From Halocaridina rubra (lineage: Eukaryota; Arthropoda; Malacostraca; Decapoda; Atyidae): a stretch of DNA of 64,000 nt. Positions 56,477-64,000 of this stretch are shown here, one piece after another. The notes below the pieces were generated by a model. The model was given only the letters and a program-made list of their open reading frames with translations, had not been told where the DNA came from and ran no database searches. The position numbers and the translations under genes were made by a program. The stretch is from contig JAXCGZ010005699.1 of NCBI GenBank assembly GCA_037179515.1, positions 35,001 through 99,000 of the forward strand, in the 5' to 3' direction. The first letter of the stretch is position 1. Every line of letters starts with the position of its first letter.

Positions 56477-58126
56477 TTAGTGATACTTATCATACCTGTC
56501 CTTAAAACTATGGATTGAGATAGCATTAACTACCTCCTCGCTTAGCCAATTCCAATTATCAACTACTCTTACACTGAAAAAGTATTTCCTTACATCCTGC
56601 AAAGAAGTTTTCTTACGAAGCTTCAAACTATGACCTCTAGTTCTAGAGCCAGCCATATCAAAATATCGATCCCTATCCATTCTATCATAACCATGAAGGA
56701 ATTTAAAGACTGTCACCATATCCCCCCTCACTCTTCTAGCTTCGAGTGATGGTAAGTCTAATTCCCTCAGCCTCTCATCATAACTGAGATTGCGTATTTC
56801 TGGCACCAGTTTCGTGGAATGTCTTTGAACTTTTTCAAGCTTTAGCTATGTGCTTTTTCAAGTGCGGATTCCAAAAGGGGGCTGCATATTCGAGTTTTGG
56901 CCTCACATAGGTTAAATAAATATTTCTGAACATTTCCTTGTCCATGTGCCTGAGGGCTACCCTTACATTTGATAAGAATGCATATGCTGCCCTTACTATG
57001 CCATTTATATGTATTTCTGGAGACAAATCTGCCAGTATGTTTACTCCTAGATCTCTCTCAATTTCTGTCTCTTGAAGTTGTACTCCAGCCACCAAGTAGT
57101 CAAGCTTGGGCCTTCTTGCACTTGTACCCATTCTCATTACCTTACATTTTGAAGTATTGAATTTCATTAGCCACTTTTCTGACCACTCATGCAGATTATT
57201 TAGATCCTCCTAAAGTTCTCTACCATTGTTCTCGTTTTTTACTTTCTTCACAATCTTTGCATCATCTGCAAACATATTCATGAATGAATTTACAAGGAAC
57301 AAAAGTGGCCCTAAAACTGAACCCTGTGGAATTCCACTACTAACTCTTCTCCATTCAGACAATGAGTGTCTTACTCTAAACCTCTGTTCCCTTCCTTCTA
57401 AGTAAGTTTTTATCCATTCTAAAACATTTCCACCTATTCTAGCCATTGTTTGCAGCTTCCTAATAAGTCTCCCATGTGGAACAGTGTCAAACGCTTTCTG
57501 GAAGTCTAGGAATATGCAATCTGCCCAGCCCTCTCTTTCCTGTAAGATTCGGCTTACCTCATCATAAAATTCTTATAAGTTTGTTACTGTTGATCTACCT
57601 TCTCTGAAGCCATGTTGCCTCACTGACAAAAAGTTGAAGGATTCCAAGTGAAGAGAGATATGTTTCCTTAGTAGTTTCTCCATAACTTTGCAAACTATGC
57701 TGGTCAAGGAAACTGGTCTGTAGTTCAGAGCCGTAACCCTCCTTCCCTTTTTGAAGATAGGTATCACATTTGCTTGTTTCCAGCATCTTGGAATCTCCCC
57801 TGACTCCAGTGACTTTTTAAATATGATACTTAGTGCCACTGATATTGTGTTTGCGCATTTTTTAAGCACATGAGGGGATATGTCATCAGGACCTGTAGCT
57901 TTATGAACATCTAAATCCATCAGCGCTTTGCATACCTCTGTGGCTGTAAGGTTGATGTTCTCTAATACCGGCCCTTGAGCTTCTATCACTGCAATCTGAG
58001 GGGGTGGGGTATTTTCTACTGTAAATACTGACTAAAACTCCTTGTTCAATTCTTTGCAGATCTCTTCATCTGTCTCAGTGATGCGTCCATCCGCTCTCTT
58101 TAGCCTTAAAACCTTTTCTTTTACCT
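56477..58126 (-). pseudogene. LINE ORF2, RT and C-terminal part, broken
   Basis: Pieces from the 5' side: 57573-57989 (RT start: VHKATGPDDISPHVLKK, FKKGRR), 57210-57446 (GIPQGSVLGPLLF and FADD, with a 24-bp in-frame loss of the YVNDLPES part), 56835-57167, and 56477-56806 (C-terminus). Stops: TAG near 58032, TAA near 57571, TAG near 57208 (the same CAG-to-TAG change as in the copy at 45916), and the shared extra base near 56842. The RT would run from about 57,700 downwards if undamaged. Confidence 0.88.
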
Positions 58127-59300
58127 TCAGTTTTCCTCTGATAAAGCTGTGGAAAAGCTTGGGATTTTCTTTAGCCTTCCTGGTGATGTCCCTCTCATAG
58201 TCTCTCTCCTTTTACTTAGGTAGTCATTTCTTGCTCTTTTGTAGGTTTGCCAGGCATTTATGTTTTTTCTCCTCCTATACCTTTTCCAGCATTTGTCTCT
58301 CCACTCCTTAGCTCTTTTACACCCATTATCGAACCATTTCTCTCTGGCATGAATTACACCTACTTTGGTGACAGGTATGCAGCAATCTACTATCTTCCCA
58401 TAGTTCTCACAAAAGATGTCATACATTTCTTGTACAGATTTGTTGTAAAATAAGGTTCTCCAGTCAATAACTGTGAAAAGCTCATTCATTTTGATGTAAT
58501 CTCCTTTCGGATAGTTCCTCCTCATGTCCTCAGTGCCTCTACTCTCAGGAAGAATATCTTCAATGATATACTCCATCAACAACACACAGTGGTCACTCTT
58601 TCCAATTGGTGGTTCATACTCAATTTTTTCAATATCCAACACATTATCTGTGAACACTAGATCAAGTAGTGATGGCTCATCCCCACCCCTGGCCCTTGTT
58701 GGTTCCATTACATGTTGGTGTAGGAAATTCCCTTGTACACAATCTAGGAATCTTGCCCCGAATGAGTCCTCACCACTGTGTGGGTCAAGATTTATCCAAT
58801 CTATCTCTTTATGATTAAAGTCCCCCATAATCAAATTCCTACATTTTTTTCCCCGTGCCATGTTAACAACTGAGTTTATGACTTCAATAGTACCTATATG
58901 ACTTTCCTCATAAACTTCAAGCCTATTTTGGTTCCTTGGTGGGTTGTATACAACAGTTATTATAATGCTCTCTGACCCAGTATTTATGCGAGCAACAAGA
59001 AATTCCTTGAATTCACTTTCTATAGCCAAGTTTATTTCTTCGACTTGAATCCTTTCACTTATGAGCAGTGCTATCCCTCCACCAGTCCTCTCAGATCTTT
59101 CAACCCTTAGTATTCTGAAGCCCTTAGGAAAAACTGTGACACTGTTTATGTCCTCACTCAACTTAGTCTCTGTAATTGCTACTATATCTGCCTTACTGTT
59201 GTGAATCCTATCTTTTAATTCTACTGCCTTACCAGCTAATCCATCAGCATTTGTGTATAACAATCTTAATGAGGCCCCATCCCCTGATCTTCTGTCATTA
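58127..59300 (-). CDS. LINE ORF2 N-terminal part: APE-type endonuclease, intact in this copy
   Basis: Open frame of ~380 codons ending at 58127. The endonuclease motifs are in order: LRLLYTNADGLAGK (catalytic Asn), DIVAITETKLS (catalytic Glu), TGGGIALLI, VVYNPP, LIMGDFNH (catalytic Asp/Asn) and KSDHCVLL (catalytic Asp/His). The basic linker [14 protein letters not shown] follows. After RRE a 10-bp loss near 58207 shifts the frame, so it ends before RT. The frame has no ATG before the catalytic Asn; the earliest codons overlap the end of ORF1 in the -1 frame (open to about 59365), so the start is by frameshift or non-AUG reinitiation. It nicks target DNA for reverse transcription. Confidence 0.82.
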
Positions 59301-60340
59301 TCTTCTTTATCTCCCCTTTGTCTGGAAGAACTCTGAAATGAAATTTTTTTTTCTCTTCTTCATTTCTTTCCTCATTTAACCTTCTTGCCTCTTGCAACAA
59401 GTTTTTGATCTTTCCCATCTCTTCCTGTGTTCTGTATCGTCTAATGAACACTTCTTTGAATTCTTGAAGGTCCTTTAGACTTTTTTTTCTCAACAATATT
59501 TCCCTACATGTTTCCCCTCTCTCAAAGGTTACTTTTGTTGGTCTCGGCTTTCCTTCCCTCGAATATTTACCTAGTTGGTGTATGTTTACAATATCCTCAG
59601 GACCACAAACTACTCCAAGCCTTCTTATCTGATCTACAACCCTAGCTTTATTTTCTTCAAGTCTCCCCTGCCATGTTGGCTCCTGGGATTTGCTTATGCC
59701 TGAGATTACCACTGTCTTCTCCTTATCAAGTGCCTGTCTGATGAGTGGGTTTGCCCTTTCACAACGTCTTTCATTTTTTTGATTACTGTCTCTTTATAGT
59801 CAACTGTTTGTATGTTTTCCAGTGCCACCACCTTTACAGCCTCTTTTACTGCCACAATCCCCTTTAGTGCATCAGCAAAGGAAGTTTTCATGGCATCATT
59901 TTCCATATTCAGCTCCTGGAACTCTTTTCTGAACTGTTCAATGTTTTCCTTAATCTGGACATTCCAAGCAGCAATCTCGTTTCTCTCAGAAGAGAGCAGT
60001 GAACTAACATCTAATTCCTTTAGGTTGTCATTCAGCTGTTTGTTTTTATCTTCTTGTTTAGAAATTCTAGATTCTAGTTGACTCTTTTCCCCTTCCAGCT
60101 TCTTTATTCTTTTTTCTAGTTCCTTTCACTCCTGCCTTTGTGCTTTATTTGCTTCCTCCAAAGATCTTATTCGCTCTCTGAGTGTTTCATTCTCTTTCAT
60201 TTCTCCATCCATATTCCGAATTTTTTCATCAAGGCTTATAACCATTTCCTCTAAATTCTTGATTTTCTGTTTAAGTTCCTAATGGCTACCCCTCCTACCG
60301 ACCCATGGATGGGAGAGGTTTGGGACAGAGATGGCCTCAT
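59266..60340 (-). pseudogene. LINE ORF1, full-length extent but broken
   Basis: Possible start ATG at 60340 (MRPSLSQTSPIHG). A 1-nt frame change follows near 60283, then a long coiled-coil region rich in E, K and L (e.g. KQKIKNLEEMVISLDEKI), TGA near 60128, more coiled coil, then the region equivalent to 13591-14343. A 4-nt deletion near 59760 shifts the frame again; the last piece 59266-59712 (VISGISKSQEPTWQGRLEE onward) is open to TAA 59266-59268. The longer N-terminal coiled coil suggests a trimerising RNA-binding ORF1 of the L1 type. Confidence 0.82.
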
Positions 60341-60819
60341 TTTTATGTTCTCCCTCTCACAGAATATAGAAAGAAGAAGAGAAAGAGGAAAAAAAAAAGA
60401 GAAACACTTTTATTTAAGCTTCACACCGAATTTTTATATCTCCATATAAGTGCTATTTAGTGACTCAGTTTATCTCTTTTCTGGTAACACACATCTTAAC
60501 TTCAAAACTTGACCATGGTAATTTAAGGATAAAAAGAAAAAGAAAAAAAATGCAACAAAACAAGTCAAACCTGAAGGAAATTTCGAATTTGTGTCTGAGG
60601 AGGCACACACCTGTTTCTGCTATATATTCTTCCTAACTGATAAACTCACTAGCTACCCAAGATATGTTATCACAGGATTAGACTTTACATTTAACTCAAT
60701 ATATATACAAAATAAAAAAAAATAGCAAAAAAGAAAGCTAAAAGAAAAGCAAAAAAATGAAGAAAATAAGACAGCTGTACTACTTGGCAACTTAACTCAG
60801 TACTGTTGACAGATGGATA
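60341..60819 (-). other. Possible LINE 5' UTR
   Basis: About 480 bp of A-rich (minus strand: T/C-rich) non-coding sequence between the ORF1 start and element B3. No other match in the window, so the true 5' end of the LINE cannot be placed. Confidence 0.4.
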
Positions 60820-61361
<542 letters not shown>

Positions 61362-61532
61362 AAGTGGTGACCACCGTAGTGATAAGATATAGGAGTGACA
61401 AGATATAGGAGTGACAAGATATTTGTAATGGACAAGATATGCCTAAGTGACAAAATTTCTTCAGCATTATACCGGTAGGCAAGGCCTAGGTTTCTTTCAG
61501 TATTTGTACTCTAAGATAAGCTGTCATAAACA

Positions 61533-62351
61533 ATGCCCGATTCTAATGATGATAAGTCTAGTGCTGTCAGGCATATAGCAGTGAAAGCCCCTGCATTCAT
61601 GGACACCTGCGTTTCAGGGTGGTTTTCTATTCTTGAAGCTCAATTTGGCTTAGCTAATGTGAAATCCAGTGAAACAAAATTTTTCCATGTGTTATCTGCC
61701 TTGCCCCCAAATGTTGTAGAATGTGTTCCCCAAGACACTTTAAATAGGAGAGACTATGATATAATTAAAGCATACCTCACAAATGTTTTTGAACAGACCA
61801 AGCCTGAACTTTTCAATGATTTGATAAGTAATACAGTAATGCATGGCAATACTTCAGTTTATTTAGAAGAAATTCGCAGAACTGCTTCTAAATTAGGAGT
61901 AACAGATGACCTAGTGAAACATAAATTCTTGCAAGCAGTTTCCAGTAGTATTTCGGCAGTTTTAGCCTCTCAGCAAAATATGGATTTATCAGCTTTAGGC
62001 AGCCTTGCAGATGAACTAGTGGTATTTTCTCAAAATAATAATAGGGCTAAACCCATCAATGTTGTTGATCAGTCGTCAGTTTCTCGTCAAGCTAGTACAT
62101 CCCAGTATGTATCAATTTCCAAGAATCCACCTGTAGGCCTAGGAGTGCTACCGTTCCATCAAAATCAACGTCCAAAAGTTTGTCGCGCCCATTTATATTA
62201 TGGAACTCGGGCTAAATGGTGCAAGCCGTGGTGCCAATGGCCGAATAAATCTCAAAATATCCAGATGAAGGATTCTTCTAGAGCGCCGTCCCCAGCATCA
62301 ACGTCTAGGTCCTCGTCGCCCGCACAGAATTTTCCTAGTTCGGAAAACTAA
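61533..62351 (+). CDS. B3 gag, intact, 272 aa
   Basis: ATG 61533 to TAA 62349-62351, uninterrupted. The N-terminal half resembles a retrotransposon matrix/capsid region (VSGWFSILEAQFGLANV, HVLSALPPNVV, FNDLISNTVMHG). The C-terminal part carries CRAHLYYGTRAKWCKPWC, the Cys/His arrangement characteristic of CsRn1-type gags in place of the usual CCHC knuckle, then a Ser-rich tail (ASTSRSSSPA). Compared with B1 it lacks the nonsense codon and keeps two extra residues near residue 29. It assembles particles and binds element RNA. Confidence 0.88.
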   Translation: MPDSNDDKSSAVRHIAVKAPAFMDTCVSGWFSILEAQFGLANVKSSETKFFHVLSALPPNVVECVPQDTLNRRDYDIIKAYLTNVFEQTKPELFNDLISNTVMHGNTSVYLEEIRRTASKLGVTDDLVKHKFLQAVSSSISAVLASQQNMDLSALGSLADELVVFSQNNNRAKPINVVDQSSVSRQASTSQYVSISKNPPVGLGVLPFHQNQRPKVCRAHLYYGTRAKWCKPWCQWPNKSQNIQMKDSSRAPSPASTSRSSSPAQNFPSSEN

Positions 62352-64000
62352 TAGAGCAGACAGAAGAGAAAATTGTAGCTACGGCCACTTCTGTTCTGCC
62401 ACTTCTACAGGTTGTAGCCAAAATTGGTTGTAGTGACATGTTCTTCACTGTGGATACAGGAGCAGCAGTCTCCATTATTCCTTATAAGTATGTTTCAGAA
62501 ATTTTATTAAGGCCAACAGCAGTTAATATTTCTACGGCCACTGGTGAGTCAATAAAAGTTTATGGTGAAATTATTCTTGACCTTGATATTCGGCAGTTGC
62601 GCCGTCGATTTAAGTGGACATTTGTTGTTGCAGATGTATGTACACCTTTATTAGGTAATAATTTTCTTTGCAATTTTGGATTGTTTATTGATTGTAAGAA
62701 TAAAACTTTACATGACAATATAACACAATGTTCTGTAAAAGGTGATATTGCAAATCATAATGTTCCTTATGTGATTAATAATTTGAACTATTTACCTGAT
62801 TCTGTACAACAGTTGTTCCAAGATTTTCCCTCACTCTTGTCCTGTGTTAAGCCTTTTACAGCTAATAATTCTTTCAAGAATTCTAATGTTTTTCATTATA
62901 TAGATACAGGGAGTTCTCCTCCGACATTTGCTAGATGTCGTCCGTTGGCTCCAGACAAATATTCTGCTGCCAAGGAAGCATTTAAACAGTTGTTGGATAT
63001 GGGTACTGTACAACCCTCTAAATCACCTTGGGCTTCACCCATTCATTTAGTTCCTAAACCTAAGCCAGGAGAGTGGAGAGTATGTGGTGATTTTAGGCAA
63101 CTTAATACTTTGACCAAGCCAGATAAATATCCTTTACCACATATTAGTAGTGTATCATTAAAGCTTTACAAGAAAAAGATATTCAGTAAAATTGATTTGT
63201 TAAAAGCCTATCACCAGATCCCTATGAATCCTTCAGATGTTGAAAAGACAGCAGTAACCACACCCTTTGGGCTATTTGAATATTTATATATGCCTTATGG
63301 TCTTCGGAATGCCCCTGCCACTTTTCAACGTTTGATGGACAATTTATTTAGAAACCTTGATTTTGTATTTATTTACCTGGATGATATTCTGATATTTTCA
63401 GAGAATACAGAAGAGCACAAGAAACATTTGTCTATAGTATTTGAAATCCTAAGCTCTAATAATCTTAAAATTTCTATTGATAAATGTGAATTCTTTAAAA
63501 ATGAAATAGAATATTTAGGATATTTGATCACTGCTAATGGTTTAAAACCTGGCTCTCATAAACAGACAGATATTGTTGATTTTCCTAAGCCAGCAGATTC
63601 TGCTGCCTTACGTAGGTTTATAGGAATGCTCAATTACTATAGACAAATGGTACCGCATTTTGCTGATGTTGTATATCCTTTGACCGAATTAATTAGATTA
63701 CAACCTAAATCTAAAGAACTAGTATGGAATTTGGAAGCAGAAGCTGCCTTTGTAAATGCTAAAGAGTCACTTAACAATGCTTGTACCATTGCATATTTCA
63801 CTAGTAAGTGTAATTCTCCACTGCATCTGGTGACTGATTGTTCCCAAGTGGCAGCTGGAGCTGCATTGCACCAAATTCAGGATGGTAAATTTGTCCCTAT
63901 TGAATTCTTTTCAAAGAAATTATCAGAAACTCAGAGGTGTTATTCTACTTTTGACCGAGAACTGCTTGCTGCATATCTGGCTGTACTAAAATTTAAACAT
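62339..64000 (+). CDS. B3 pol (protease, RT, RNase H part), open to the window edge
   Basis: The frame is -1 relative to gag, opening at 62339 directly after a TAG; first ATG 62438. I read it codon by codon to 64000 and saw no stop. Protease DTGA (VDTGAAVSII, ~62451), RT with VCGDFRQLNTLTKP, LLKAYHQIPM, PYGLRNAPATFQRLM and YLDDILIFS (~63378), then the start of RNase H (TDCSQVAAGAAL, FDRELLAAYLAVLKFKH). Integrase is beyond the edge. The gag/pol overlap is only 13 nt, so a frame change would have to fall in that window, or pol starts at its ATG. Confidence 0.88.

Larger units (their letters stand above)
56388..60340 (-). mobile_element. Most complete LINE copy (ORF1 plus endonuclease-RT ORF2), minus strand
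   Basis: Runs from the 14-bp tail units at ~56388 through the 3' UTR, ORF2 (56477-59300) and ORF1 (59266 to about 60340). Its 5' UTR may extend towards 60819, where LTR element B3 begins. It is the only copy with both ORF1 and a complete endonuclease. Both ORFs carry inactivating mutations. Confidence 0.88.

Overview
This is eukaryotic nuclear DNA: AT-rich, about 3 kb of long (TA)n runs, no bacterial-type gene organisation, and nearly every recognisable coding stretch belongs to a transposable element. I see no complete host gene. The mix (a CR1/L2-like LINE with a short repeated 3' tail, Mag-like and CsRn1-like Ty3/gypsy elements, a pogo/Tigger-type DNA transposon, tRNA-derived SINEs and long (TA)n tracts) suggests an arthropod, perhaps a decapod crustacean. 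The species is not determinable from the sequence, and lineage names are assigned by motif recognition only.

Layout. 1-5.9 kb: AT-rich and gene-free, possibly a long 3' UTR or intergenic DNA. 6.3-8.4 kb: an old minus-strand LINE copy. 8.2-9.5 kb: an inverted LINE segment around (TA)n runs. 9.5-10.5 kb: a TA-flanked repeat element (here TFR) with internal tandem units of about 180 bp. 10.9-25.4 kb: a head-to-tail chain of 5'-truncated LINE copies, each starting at or near the two-unit 14-bp tail (ATTAGGTAATCACA) of the one before; the last is split by a young intact LTR element (A1, 19314-24353). 25.4-26.7 kb: (TA)n, a SINE fragment and unassigned DNA. 26.7-29.4 kb: a broken Tigger-like transposon. 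29.5-33.6 kb: a second, inverted TFR copy holding a LINE copy and a SINE. 33.6-51.6 kb: a tandem array with a tRNA-like segment in each unit (about 273 bp), broken up by LTR elements A2 and A3, by LTR element B1 nested in A3, and by another LINE copy, then inverted into a palindrome near 49.68 kb. 51.6-60.8 kb: a second cluster of LINE copies, all minus strand, including the most complete one (ORF1 plus endonuclease plus RT). 60.8-64 kb: the 5' part of another CsRn1-like element (B3) with intact gag and a pol frame open to the window edge.

How it fits together. The window records layered insertion: array and TFR DNA are old substrates, the LINE repeatedly inserts at CA-rich sites including its own tail, and LTR elements land in LINE, array and other LTR sequence. 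The apparently intact coding units are A1 gag-pol (1336 codons), the long RT frame at 11159-13498, the partial ORF1 at 13591-14343, and B3 gag with its partial pol. The observations most worth checking are the self-targeted LINE chain, frameshift mutations shared by independent LINE copies, the overlapping -1 frames in the LINE and in B elements, the TFR repeat family with matching terminal heptamers, and the tRNA-like satellite.
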